DNA from: Pomacea canaliculata
Lineage: Eukaryota; Mollusca; Gastropoda; Architaenioglossa; Ampullariidae
Assembly (NCBI RefSeq): GCF_003073045.1
Contig: NC_037594.1
Location: forward strand, 19,288,927 to 19,352,926
Direction: 5' to 3'
Length of the DNA: 64,000 nt
A program made the translations under genes and the position numbers. The notes below the pieces were generated by a model. It saw only the letters and a program-made list of their open reading frames with translations, was not told the DNA's origin and searched no databases. Below, piece after piece: positions 25,201 to 36,300 of this stretch (within the stretch, counting starts at the first letter, position 1; each line of letters opens with the position of its first letter).

Positions 25201-28200
25201 TTTTTCAGCTTCACTTGCATTGAACAGCCGAACGTTATATTTCATCTTTTGAGGATGATGAGATTTTGTCTTTTGGGGTAGAAAGATTTGGAATCAAAAC
25301 TGGGGATATTACTTGCATATGTATATTTAGAAAAGAGGTGATGGAATTGGGATAGATAGAAAATAATCTTAAGTTTGTTTACACTCAAAAAGCTGCACTG
25401 CAATGAAAAGTGACCAACACATTTATAAATTTAATACACAACCCAGGTTCTTGCCACAAACATATTCTGTATAATTTCCATGAATGAATCATATGCTAGA
25501 TTAGTAGATTGGGAAAGTGAGCATAGATTAGAGTCTCGGAATGGTGATCCCATCCAATCATCTGTAATTTTATTATGTCTCCCAGCAGGGAATTGTAAGA
25601 ACAGAAGTTAAAATGTCTTCAGCCATCCATGTAGCTTTTATAGAGATGTTTGCTATAAAACCAATTCTTAATTCAGTGACTTCTAATCTTCCTGTGTAGT
25701 ACAGGCCTTTCACCAGGCATCAGTCCTGTCGTGTCCACTTCATTTAATCACAACATTAGAAATCTTTATTGCTGTGATTGTTGTTGCTGACCTTTACCAT
25801 TTACAGCTGCCAGGAATATCTCCTTACAGCAATTTTAGACTTTAAAAAAATTGTATCTTGCTTTTTTGGGGGTTTTGTGCACTGTTGCATGTTTACATTC
25901 TTGCATGAAAATTTGTGGTCATGTACTATCTCCCATATGAACTCCATTCATTTCATGAACATTGCATTTTAAATATTTTTTTTTAAACCATTTATCTGCA
26001 GCTGAAGCCAAGAAAAAAGGTAGCACACTAATTTATTCAAATATTTGACAAGCAATTGGCCTACAGGGCTTTTTTAATGTCTTTCTGTTCTGTGAGACTG
26101 CTGCAGATTCATTTGCAGATCAAAGCATTTCTTGTACTAAGGTGATGGGTCCCTTAATGAAGGGATAGTATACACAGGGTTCTTATTTTTTGCATTGCCT
26201 GAATGCAGGCTTGTTTTTAGAAACATGTACAAGTGGCTTTAAGGGCATCAATATGTCTCCTATGACTAAATATCATGAAAGATGTCATGATCTGAGTTAC
26301 TATAGGCAGTTTTTGCATATTTCACCACAAATATATTTCTCTACAAAGATTTTTGTATTGAGGTCATTTATGATTTGGTCATCTTTAGAGGCTTGTGAAA
26401 TGGTGTCATCAGTGACTTGGTGGGTTTTTAAAAAAAATAGGTCACATTTATTTTTCAGATAAAATGTTGGCATTTATAGACTTAACTAATCAAAAATTAT
26501 TGACTTTTATCATTAATTGAATTTTAAATGAGTGTCCTATGAATCTGTTGTGAAAAATTGAATAACCTGTCGCTGACTTTTACAAAGACATACTTTTTAC
26601 AAACAAAATTAAGAGGAAAAGCTGACTAAAACTCAAAAAAAATAATAGAACATTTAGCAGCATGCTGATTATTTTTTAAAAATTGAAGAACCAAAGACAA
26701 ATTATTTTAGGTTCTATCATAAAGTAGAACAACATCACTTTTGCTCTTTTGAAGTGAAGAGGCTTGCTATATCTTCTGGCTAACAGCATGTGACTGATTG
26801 TCATCTTGCTTTTTCTTAAGGCAAACAAAGGCTTTTTTTATGAATAAAAGTAGTCTTGGGGGAAAACTGCACTGCATGGCCTTGTTGACCTTATAATGCA
26901 TCCAGTTTCTTTCTGAGATGCTCTTGCTTATCTGACTACTATTTTTGGTCAGGGTCCTGCTTTGATGGCCTGTAGTTATAGCACCTACTGACTCATATGT
27001 GACTTCTAATGCACATATGTTGAAAATGTTAGTAGTGTTTTGATTTCTTTTTAGTGCACTTAAATAATAAGATTTTATCCTTTCGAAAAGTTGTTTTATA
27101 TTATAAGAAAATGTTGGTGACAAATCGGTTTCTAGTTAGCAGAAACTTCTTGTTGAAATAAATAACCAGTCTTTCATATGTGCTGAAACTTTCCTTTTTA
27201 ATACAGTTTCTATTTTAGAAATGTTCATTTTTGCAGGAAAGCATTAATAATATTTATCTTAAATATTTTATTTAGTTTTTTGAATCCTTTTAGCAATCTT
27301 GTAATGGCAAACAGATTTCAAGCTTTAGATGTATTTGGCAGTTGGGTATATTCAGTGTCGCCCATGGGCTATCTGTCTCTTTTTGATATTGTTGACCAGG
27401 TTAGTGGCAGTTTGATGAATACTTACCAATTGTGTCTTAACCATGATATACTTACCTTTATTACTCTTTGGTCAACAGATAAGGAAGGTATATTGGCCAA
27501 GAAGATGGAGGAACTAGCATATGAGGCAACTGATAAAGTGTATGGCAAGGAGGATACTGGACCATATGAGTGTCTGAGGTATGTCACCAACTTTCTGATT
27601 TAGAGGTGGTTAAAAAAATCAACTTCTTTGAATTATAGACAAATATTGCCTTTTAAGATTTATTTTATCTGCATACAAGTTTAGTAAGCTTGTGAATTAA
27701 AGCCTAAAATAGTGGATATTTTACATTCTACTAAATTTTAATATTAACTTTCTGTCTAAAGAAAACTCTGTCAGAAAATTTAAATACCTAGCTCTTTTTT
27801 TATGAATCTTGTGTAGGATGTCATTTGGCATTGTGGTGGGCACCATGAATAAGCTGGCTAATGCAATGGAGAATGGAGAGTATGATTTTGATGGAACACA
27901 TGACAAGAAGGTGAGATAGATGTGATAAACATTGATAACCAAGTAACTGGATGTGCTGTAATCAGATTATTTTACTCAGCTTCATATGTTGACATAACTT
28001 TTGGGAAGAACATAAAAGTCAGTTTTCCTTTGCCATACGTTTAATTTATCACAGACTTTGGCACCAGTACGCCTACGAGCAGAAGCAATGAAGAATCACT
28101 TTGGGGATGTGGAAGTGATGCGTACCAAACTCGATGTGAAAGATGAAGAACTAAAGGAGATCAAGAAACAACTCAAAATAAAGGTTTGAGTTTGTTTTTT

Positions 28201-31200
28201 TAGGGTGGGGGGGGGAAGTATTTCACCGAATGAAGATCTGAAAGTTTGCATTCGATGGAAATTGTTATGTTTTTTGCTGTGGAGGAAGTTACAAAAGTGA
28301 AAATCAGAATTTCTGTACTAATGAAACCTAGGAAGGCAGTGGTTATATTTGTTACAGTTTACAGACTGTTGGATGTGGATCCAGAAAATTTTTCTTTGTA
28401 TTTTCAGCAAGAAGAGCTTAGTGAACAACAAGTACGTTTGGGATTAATGGAAAAGAAGCTGGAGAATGCCAGCAAAGAAGCTGACGATCGTGTTGAAAAG
28501 ATCCAGCGGAAACTGGATGAGGCAAATGTGCAATTCAAGAAAAAGGAAAAGTTAGTCCTTTTTTTTTTTTTTTTAATTGTTATCTGCATATTGGCAGTGT
28601 TTGTTGAATAAGCGAGATGCGAATGTGAGAATAGATAAGCTTTCATTAAGGCAGAACTGAACTTTTATGAAAAACTTACACAAATATTTATAAGAAATGC
28701 AGCTGTATTTGCCTTTGTTCTTTGTAATGTGCTAGATGACATGACTGTATGGAGATCTCCTAAAATGAGTCATACTCATCTTTCTGTTCAGTGCTGTCTA
28801 ACTTGTATGTATGATGCCTTTGTGGACAGAGAATTTGAGGAGACTTATGACACACTGCAGGGAGAGATTGACAACCTAGATCAGGAAAAATCTGAGCTAA
28901 AAGAACGATTGCGTGTGCTGTCAAAGAAAACACTTCTTGAAGGGCTGACACGACAGTCATCTAGTCATGGCAGTAAGCTTGAGAAATAATCCTTTTGGAT
29001 ATCTTCATCATTAACTCTCACCCTGAGCCTCTCCTTCTTTCTCTCTCAGCACATGATCTGATGCTGTTGTTAGACTGGACTTGCTCATTTCTGTGTCTTG
29101 TATCTAGCTCACTGTCCAAAAATATATAATCATCCATCCTAGGTGAATGCATGTGTGCATTATTTCTTGTCAGTTTTTGTTGATCTAAACAGCAAGTAAA
29201 ATGCATGTCATCAACCAAGAAACTGCAGCTTGATAGCTGTAATGCATTCTGAATAAGTTTTGTAGTTCATCTCGTGCTGAATAGTATTTTTGTTCACAAA
29301 AATAAAATTTCACTCTATTTTGTGGCAAAATTTTGTTTTGCTTCTCTTGAAATATGTTTTTTCATGCGTGCAGCTGGCCAGCCACCCAGTCCTGTCGGTA
29401 GCACAACAGGCAGCACAACCAGTTTGACAGACTCTCCCCAGTTTATTCACCAGGTATGTGTCTAAAAAACATACATTTAATGTCTTTTAAACTGCTGGTT
29501 GACTCCACTGAAATATATTGGATTATGATGGTCAGTAATCTTTCATTATAATTAGCATGTTTAGTTTTTATGTGCAGATATAAAATGAAAAAAACTCGGC
29601 TTTTTTATTTTCATGTAGTAGTGTTGCAATTATTCACTCTTTTAAGATAAATCTTGGTTTGTAGGTGGAGTCTTTGCGGGAGGCATTGCAGTTTTGCAAG
29701 AGAGAAAACATCCGCCTGAAAGCAGAGAGAATGAGGGTGAGGCATTAACTTTGAAGGAGGAGGGAGGTTGCTCTAGTTTGTATGATGTCAGTAGTGTGTT
29801 GTTAAAACTGATGCAGGCCCTATGGGGTTTTTATCAGCCTCATTTGTGGGCCAGCCTTATGTGGTAATGACTGTTAAAGGAAACTAAACTTTTTCAGAAA
29901 AAAAAAAAAAAGTATTCCTACCACTCATACTAGCACACTTGGTTCATGCACAACAGAAGTGCCCAACCTTTTCTCGCCCGAGGGCTGCATTAGACATGAT
30001 ATAAAATCTTGAAGGCCAGAACATGGTGGTTTTACCAGAATTATGACGTTAAAAATGAAATTATGTTGTGGATGAGCAGGCCAGATGAGGCACCTTCATG
30101 GGCCAGATGTCGCTTGCGGGCTGTAGATTGGGCACCCCTGATGTACACTCATGACTTAATAATATCATTGACACATCTATCATGAACTGTTGGTGACATA
30201 TAAATTACATAAATACATTATGTTTACAGTCATCTATGAATGCGTTAAATCAGATAATTTATATTGCTTCATGGCAGAGTCAGCTATCAGACATGCCAGC
30301 CATCCATCTGCCAGTGAAACCAGTAGGCCTAGGCAGTAAAACTGGACATGTAGGCCTAAAGGAACTCCCTTCTTCTGTACCAGGCCGTCTGGAACTAGGA
30401 ATGTTAGCTAGCAAAACTGGAAAGCTCCTGGCAGTCAGTATAATTTTTTTTTAATTTCCGAATTTTTTTCTGGACCATAGAGGCTTTTTCTCTTCTTGAA
30501 CAAATTGATAAGAATTTTGTGGAGAACATTTAATTATATTCAGAATTATGTTTATGCATGCAAATGCTTGTTGATGGCTTGTCTTGTGCATGTGCCATCT
30601 TTGGTCACAATGGATCATGTGGATATATCCATTTTTTTTTTTTTTATTGTGATTTATTGTGGAAAGTTTTGTTTCTGTCTTAACAGGAAGCCAACAAACT
30701 TAGTGCCTGTCCCAGCATTGTTGACATTACCAAAAGGAAACCAGGTAAAGTGGCTAGTGCATTCATTTTTCTATAAATGCAGTCCTTAATTATGTTTTAT
30801 TAGCTTTACTAGATGACCCATCACAACAAGCCAGAAGCCCCACTCCAACTACATGGAGAATGTATTACAGAGTCTGTTTCACCTACCCTGGCAGCATAGT
30901 CAACAAAGATGGAGGTACAGATGTAGATGTAAGAAGCCAAAGAAACAAAGCCAGGCTTGCATTCCACACCCTACGACCTATCTGGAACTCCAAGGCTTTG
31001 TCTTTACACACCAAGATCCGCATCTATAATACAAATGTAAAGTCAGTCCTTCTGTATGGATCTGAGACATGGCGTGTGACAAATGCCATCACCAACAAGA
31101 TACAGACATTTGTCAACAGATGTCGGCGCTGCATCCTCAACATCAGATGGCCTGAGAAGATCTCCAATACAGACCTGTAGGTGAGAGCCAACCAAAAACC

Positions 31201-33332
31201 TGCCAACCAAGACATCAAGAAGTGGAAGTGGGGCTGGATTGGTCACACTTTACGAAAGCCAGCCGACAATTTAACAAGACAAGCTCTGGGCTGGAACCCA
31301 CATGGGAGGCACAAGGTTGGGAGACCCAGACAGACGTGGAGTAGATCAGTCCACAGAGAGGCAGAGACAGCTCTCATGACATGGTCCCAACTGGAAAGGG
31401 ATGCTCAGAACCGGGTCCGATGGTGGGGTGTGGTTGCGGCCTTATGCTTCACTAGGGGTGAATAGGAACAAGAAGAAGGAAGATGACCCATCTATTAGAA
31501 GTTTAGGGACCACAACTGTTCTTTAACTACTGCCCTGGTCAGTGGGCATTAGTACCCCTAGCCACTGTGGGATCCATTATACCCAGGAGCATTTGCCCTC
31601 AGCTAAGTAACTCTTATAAGTAGAAAGAGCTCAGACGTCATTTTGCTTCCTTCGCTAGCTATGTTACACAGATGCTTCCCTTTGTCAGCTTCTTATCCTG
31701 CCAATCTACTGCTTGACTGCCTGGCTTGTAAGCTGTTCACGTGGGCTTTGTTTTTCAACACAATGAAAGATTTTTATGCAGATTATCACTAATCTGAGTC
31801 CTCTTCTAATTTACACTTCCTTTGTATGCTGCTTCTGTTTATCATTATGTGGCTGTGAAATTTGCATAGGATAGCTGGATGAGTGGAGGGATGAGTTGCT
31901 GCAGGTAGGGTGATGGTTTGCAGGAGTCATTGTCATCAGTCATGACCAGTTTTCCTTTCTCTTGCACATTCCCAGCCCTCCACAATTGTTTCTGTTTGCG
32001 ACCCCCATCAGGAACCTACCAGGTCTCCCCTGCAATAAGCCATCTCTCTCTTGGTGCCATTTTCCCAGGGGTTCTTCTACTCGGTGCCACATCTTTGCTT
32101 GTCTGGCATGTGTCTGGTCTTGTTTGTACAACTCAAATGTCCTTGGCCCTGCCTCTGCTCTTGTGAGTTCTCTTTGCCCCCGTCCTTCCCAGCCTTGTTG
32201 CCTTTGGTTGCTATGTAACCTCCTCCTGAATTTAATCTGTTTTGTCCCCTAGGCACTACCTATAAGAGTCCCATTTGGAGACTGTGGATATTGAGCATTC
32301 AGATAATGAAGAAATTTGCTTTGTTATGGACTATCGCAAACTTAAGGTTTTAAAATAAATCTTGCTGCCAGATTAATCTACTAACTTTTTTCATGTCAGC
32401 TGCAAAAAGTAATTTCCAATCCTTTCTGCCTCCTTCATCCATTCTGCCTCTCTCTCCCACTGACCAAAGCAGAAATTTGTTTGATTAAAGAGCAGCTGAA
32501 ACTCTAAACTCTTAATGGTAGGGTTAAAAAAAAATTGATAAGGAAAATTTTATTTTCAGCTTTAAAATAACACATTACTGTATGACAAAAAATTATAATC
32601 AAGACCCACTTTAAATAGTAGTTTACCAATTACCAATGTTGATTCCAAATGGTCTGATGTTTATCTAATTGAGTAGTGTCTATTAATGCAACACTTGATG
32701 GCAAATATCTTCTTGCTTCTATTATGAGCAGGCACTGTCCCTATCACTGACCACAGCAGTCCAGCTCAGCAGCTCATTCAGAGAACAACACGGCTAACTG
32801 AACTGGAGAGAAAGACCACCGAGGTATTCAAAATGCACTTATCTCAAAAGTACTGCTAATATGTAGAAGCTGTAAATGCTTTTTCAGTAATTTTTATTAA
32901 ATTGTTTGAGTTATTTTATGTGTACCTGCTACAATTTAGCTTTTGACTAGCATTTGTCTCTAGCTGTCTGACCTGTGATGTATCATACTATACAGCTCCA
33001 GGTACAAGTGACCACTTTATTGGCAGCCAATCGTACGGGTGGTCAGGTGCGCACTGACTTTTCCACTTTTCCTACACCTCAATTTGCCAAGGTAAGATTT
33101 CATTTTTAAAAACTAAATAAACATCAGTTTATATCTTAAGCTTTTTCTACTCCATTGTTGCTACTAAATACTTTTGATTTTTTGTTTTTAACAGATGCTC
33201 TTTGAGAAAAGTGGAGAAAGTTTAAAAGTGGGTCGTATACGCGTCCCATGTCCTGGTGGTAAAGGAGATACTATTCCAGTCAACATTCAACCTGATCAGC
33301 TGCACATGATTCATGCACGATTTTTAAGTTAA
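6887..33332 (+). CDS. DCTN1: Dynactin subunit 1 (p150-Glued), complete, 35 coding exons
   Basis: Largest dynactin subunit; it links cytoplasmic dynein to microtubules and cargo. Joining 35 exons gives 3936 nt, 1311 residues plus stop (human 1278). Domain order is canonical: CAP-Gly (about 8-73), a Ser/Pro/Thr-rich linker (74-216), first coiled coil CC1 (217 to about 560), the intercoiled domain (about 590-940), second coiled coil CC2 (944 to about 1080) and a C-terminal tail. Diagnostic stretches include [60 protein letters not shown] and [20 protein letters not shown]. The start ATG has a good context (GAAAATGG) and precedes the CAP-Gly domain directly. The gene is head-to-head with VPS51. 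Introns 8 and 14 appear to use GC donors. Exon coordinates are in the four block entries below. Confidence 0.96.
7152..7496 (+). mobile_element. L2/CR1-like LINE 3' end, family A copy 2 (DCTN1 intron 1)
   Basis: Nearly the same sequence as 4920-5304 but in the opposite orientation, running from the residual reverse-transcriptase end through most of the 3' UTR. It stops at GAGCATGCTCCGGAAGAG and lacks the ATT tail. Both copies share the extra A in TTTAAAACGTGC that breaks the RT frame, so that base probably belongs to the source element. Confidence 0.8.
8971..9495. mobile_element. pogo/Tigger-like MITE (DCTN1 intron 3)
   Basis: The left end reads CGATCGAACTTACAAAAGTT. The right end, reverse-complemented, reads CAGTCGAACTTCTATAGTTA, so the termini are imperfect inverted repeats. 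Both sides are flanked by TA, the target duplication of Tc1/mariner-pogo elements. There is no transposase ORF. Superfamily is by resemblance of the CAGTCGAAC terminus to Tigger-type ends. Confidence 0.6.
10794..18336 (+). CDS. DCTN1: DCTN1 exons 5-14: first coiled coil (CC1)
   Basis: Exons 10794-10985, 11147-11218, 13188-13295, 15622-15718, 16052-16130, 16373-16532, 16813-16917, 17704-17805, 18022-18111 and 18220-18336 encode residues 217-590. Heptad-rich Glu/Lys/Leu sequence runs almost without break and matches vertebrate CC1, the segment that contacts dynein intermediate chain. Exon 8 ends GAA AAA G before GCATGC, and exon 14 ends GCC AAG before GCAAGT. In both cases only the GC donor keeps the reading frame and the conserved residues (SEKG-SEG and AFAK-TIDMEL). 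The last exon of the block reaches the conserved [14 protein letters not shown] segment that opens the intercoiled region. Confidence 0.93.
13840..14400 (+). mobile_element. Decayed L2/CR1-like reverse transcriptase C-terminus (DCTN1 intron 7)
   Basis: With stops and small shifts it reads [46 protein letters not shown] and IDYKLSTLC, then a remnant of the SFK-LK terminus. These are the well-known last blocks of L2/CR1/jockey-type reverse transcriptases. It is a 5'-truncated, inactive copy of a family distinct from family A. Confidence 0.85.
14821..15276 (+). pseudogene. Decayed transposon-type ORF fragment (DCTN1 intron 7)
   Basis: One frame reads [18 protein letters not shown], then [52 protein letters not shown] and [14 protein letters not shown], interrupted by two in-frame stops. 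I recognise the recurring HSHL, FHQD and RYQG blocks from many multicopy invertebrate ORFs that are taken to be transposon-derived, but I cannot name the superfamily. It is not part of DCTN1: it has no compatible splice sites and carries stops. Confidence 0.6.
18619..27910 (+). CDS. DCTN1: DCTN1 exons 15-25: intercoiled domain
   Basis: Exons 18619-18718, 18890-18975, 20606-20733, 20977-21091, 21499-21552, 21937-22068, 22319-22402, 22600-22662, 22930-23032, 27479-27578 and 27817-27910 encode residues 591-943. This is the globular region between the two coiled coils. Conserved islands include [68 protein letters not shown] and [15 protein letters not shown]. Intron 23 (23033-27478, 4.4 kb) is the longest in the gene and contains two candidate 3n cassette exons described separately. 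Confidence 0.93.
19355..20381. mobile_element. ~1-kb element with long inverted terminal repeats (DCTN1 intron 16)
   Basis: The left end CCAGATGAAATGACTATATG and the reverse complement of the right end CCAGAAGACATGACTATATG match. A second inverted pair (left GACCAATGAACAGGGAGAG, right complement GACCAATGAACAGAGAGAG) extends the repeats to about 100 bp. The interior has a short ORF (from 19814) with Cys pairs (CFRCHG upstream, CAYC) that I do not recognise. I could not define a target duplication. Superfamily unknown. Confidence 0.65.
24378..24410 (+). other. DCTN1: Candidate 33-nt cassette exon in DCTN1 intron 23
   Basis: A pyrimidine-rich tract ending CATCTAG is followed by 33 nt free of stops in the exon-23 phase (phase 1), then a donor AGG/GTAATG. 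Inclusion would add [11 protein letters not shown] plus one shared codon and keep the frame. The human protein aligns across this junction without such an insert, so it would be an optional exon. Support is from splice signals and phase only. Confidence 0.35.
26002..26019 (+). other. DCTN1: Candidate 18-nt cassette microexon in DCTN1 intron 23
   Basis: A T-rich tract ending ATCTGCAG precedes CTGAAGCCAAGAAAAAAG, then a donor GTAGCA. In phase 1 it would insert AEAKKK and restore the same phase. It lies in the same 4.4-kb intron as the 33-nt candidate, and both encode lysine-rich inserts. It could be chance; transcript evidence is needed. Confidence 0.35.
28055..33332 (+). CDS. DCTN1: DCTN1 exons 26-35: second coiled coil and C-terminus
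   Basis: Exons 28055-28183, 28408-28550, 28830-28972, 29374-29453, 29665-29736, 30278-30433, 30687-30744, 32732-32823, 32996-33091 and 33195-33332 encode residues 944-1311. CC2 matches the family through [22 protein letters not shown] (split here by an intron), [12 protein letters not shown] and the [10 protein letters not shown] block. After a Ser/Thr/Gly linker, a short helix ([21 protein letters not shown]), the IVDIT motif and a C-terminal DFSTFP plus [14 protein letters not shown] end match the p150 tail. The exon 31 end is placed at 30433 (GCA before GTCAGT) because it keeps the LLxExxxLS spacing of human p150. A GC donor three bases earlier would drop one residue. The stop is TAA at 33330-33332. 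Confidence 0.92.
28735..28761. repeat. Solo terminus of the 19355-20381 element family (DCTN1 intron 27)
   Basis: AGATGACATGACTGTATGGAG closely resembles the terminal repeat of the element in intron 16. It sits about 70 bp upstream of exon 28. It is short, so the match is suggestive only. Confidence 0.4.
29954..30140. mobile_element. hAT-like MITE, 187 bp (DCTN1 intron 30)
   Basis: Starts CAGAAGTGCCCAACCTTTT and ends GATTGGGCACCCCTG, an imperfect inverted pair typical of short hAT elements. It is flanked by the 8-mers ATGCACAA and ATGTACAC, which agree at 6 of 8 positions and may be the decayed 8-bp target duplication. There is no coding capacity. Confidence 0.75.
30823..31480 (+). mobile_element. 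5'-truncated LINE with 12-bp target-site duplication (DCTN1 intron 32)
   Basis: The element is flanked by perfect copies of AGATGACCCATC (30811-30822 and 31481-31492) and ends in an AAG-rich tail. Its frame encodes the C-terminal part of an endonuclease/reverse-transcriptase polyprotein: [61 protein letters not shown] and [11 protein letters not shown], ending [10 protein letters not shown]. One in-frame stop (at 31178-31180) interrupts it. It is dead and lies antisense to no exon. It is RTE/jockey-like by these blocks; precise clade not assigned. Confidence 0.9.
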
Positions 33333-36300
33333 AATGAATAAATCTCATAATTTAAAAAAAATGTATAAACCTGCTTACCATTAGGATTCCAGTGTTGCTT
33401 TCAAGGGTATGTGCAATCTTTCGTAAGCTTATCAAGAACACTTTATTCTTTGGCTTTATTTAGCAGAAAGCTCACTGAAAATCTTGCCTTCCATACAGTT
33501 TTAGATGTTTCATATTGCCTTTAAAGTTATAGTTTTGGGGTTGGTTTTTTTTAATATTTAAGAAATTTTGTCAGGTTACGATTTTGCTTTCACATAAACT
33601 CCTATGGTGACATTTATTTGCTATTGTGACTGCTTCAAGCAGCATTTAAGGAAATAAAAGATGAAGCACTGAAAAGAGGTAAACTACGGTTAAAAGTTCA
33701 TAGTAGGGGGAAAAAAAGATTGAAGTGCTCCCAGAACCAACCACGATGCAACATAGCAATGCTTTCATGTAGCTTACAGTCAGTCAGATTTGTTATGCTC
33801 TTTTGTTTCTTGTCCATTCTTAGGCGTAGCTGAAGCGTACTTTGTTTTTATTTGTAGTGTGAGTGTACAAAATTGTTTTATTTTGATTAGAAATGTGTAT
33901 ATATATATATATACTGTGCTTTATCCTACTAGACTCATCAACATAGTTTGAAAAAGCCAGCTGTGCAACGCCATTTGCCTTTCATCGCTGGCTATAGCAG
34001 ACACTGATGGTTTTCTCTCAGGAGCTAGGCCCAAAGTCCTAAGCAATACCAGCTGCAGAGGTGGGAGGAAGCGTATCTTTCCCTTTCCACTCTTTTTTGG
34101 CTAACCATGTGGCTCTTGGCATACAGGCGGCTTTGATCTCTTTCAGGGGCAATGTGGAGCTGTAGGTAAGGGACTTAAACAGGTTCCACAAGATGTGTTT
34201 TTAATCCAGTGTTTTGCCTTAACACTTCACTCTGATCATTTGGGGGAAAGGAGATCATCCCTGAGACCACACACAGCAACAGTGGCCTTATAAAGATGAG
34301 CTTTTCACTGAGACCATAAAGTTTGGACTTCTTCCATCTTCTGCTCTTGTCAACCATGTACAGGAGGTCCTCGGATGATGTCAGCCCCGAAATACGATGT
34401 TTCGTGGTTACGACACATCTCCCATTTACTGTATAAAGCCTTGTTTCCACTTAAGTGGTTTTGGGTCGTAAATGTCGTAATGCCAACTTCATGTTTATTT
34501 TTATTAATGTTTATTATTCCTGTTTCATTTCATTATTAAATGTATTTTATGTGTTTTTTGATAATTACTGTGTTAGGATAGGATTTACGTACAGTATGTA
34601 CGTATGTTTCCGATTTACAGCTAAAATTGGTTTATGACTCGACGTAGGAACGTAACGTCATAAAGCGAGGACCACCTGTACATGCTAATGATATCAGGTT
34701 GACAGCACTGCAGTTGTTTTATGTAACATAGAGTCTTCCTCTCATCTTTTGAAACGGCACTGAGAACTTTTTGAGCAAGCTTAAGTTAGCTGATCTCAAG
34801 GTGCACATTAGAGACTTCTCACGCTGCTTCAGATCACCTCACCGAACATCGCCTGTTTTATCGTGAAACACATCTTCTTTTCACACCAGAGCATCCTTAT
34901 GAGACTGATTTTAGGAAAGCAATGTGGTCCTCCAATGCAGAGACTGCTTGATCTAGAGGCTCAAGATGCACTGGAGAAATTTGGGGAAAAAACAAGTTAA
35001 AATGGAGCCCACATTTTTGGTATGTGTGGTATTGATCATTGCCGCAAATACCGATATCCAGTCCACCTCTACCTGATCACTTTCACGAAGTACACCTCCC
35101 AGCGCTTAGAACACGACACCAGTCTGAGTTTGCCTTTCATCCACCACTGCTGGATGGTCCTTTTTTCCCCCAGATTTATACCAGAGTCTGTTGGGTGATT
35201 AAGGAGGGGGTCAGCCTTACTTTCACACTTCCTTCTCCATTGTCAAGTACACCCCATGTGATCCCTTTACTTAGACACTACCAAAGCAGCAGTACCCTGG
35301 CATTTTATATCTCCTGCGCATTCTACTCACAAGATCTTTCCTGCCCAGAGTTTTACGTTCATCTTCTTTGAGGTGGCAGTTGGAGACCTTCCTTTAGATC
35401 TTGCTGTGCTGGGTTGAGTAGGATAAAGGTACATAGTATGCATTTCTAACAGAAATAAACGTAATTCCTCTCTAGGAAAAATTTCCTTTTCACCGCAAGG
35501 TTGTCAGTGGGCCTTATACACATCATCCAATATATTTCATATAATGGTTGCCAATGATCACCACCTTCAAGGAATGTGCAAAACAGTACTGTATTGTTTA
35601 TGGTTTAAAATTCATTGTTTAGAATCTAGGATTTCTTTTGTTATATCTATGAGCTGCTAAAAGTTGTTTCTTCTGCTAAACGTAAGAAAGAGACACAATC
35701 TCTTAACACTCAGATCATTTATTAATGATTCTTCAAATGTCTTAGAACATCTGTGTGCTCAGACTTTTCTGTGCATTCTTTTGTGATACTTCAAAATGGT
35801 AAATGAGCAAATAACTGCCATTGTTAATTAGCTGTGTGTTTCTGCTATATGTCCATGGAATTCTGGGTAAAATTGTTAGCACTTTTGGCTTCAAGGTTGA
35901 AAATTGGAATTAATATGTTTTTAATTAATATCAGTACCATTCTCTTGATGCTTAGAACTTTGCAGGTTGGTGTTGCTCCACAACTTTATTTTGCAAAGTA
36001 TTTTAAATGTTGCCTTTCATGTTTTATAGCATACAAGCCCAAAGGAAATTGAGCACAGTATCTATAATCACTATGACCATTTAGGATTGTGCCCTGTGTA
36101 CATTGTGAATTGACTGCATGATGTTAAGCTCAGTAATTGAATTCTTTATGGCTATAAATTGCACAGCTTAATTTTTTTCAATAAATATAGTTGGCCAATA
36201 ATGTTGCCTCTGCATCGAAAGATAAAATGAGGAAGAGTTTGTTTTTAAAGTAATGAGGGAATGATAGTGTTCCAAGGTAAATAGTATGTTTTGCATGATC

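Noticed and set aside
31918..32252. Overlapping open frames in DCTN1 intron 32
   Set aside because: Several frames are open on both strands because the stretch is C/T-rich; no homology and no splice signals consistent with exons.
35039..35371. 110-codon frame in the DCTN1-LYAR interval
   Set aside because: Composition (Pro, Leu, Ser, His) without any motif, no nearby exons, most likely 3' UTR or intergenic chance.
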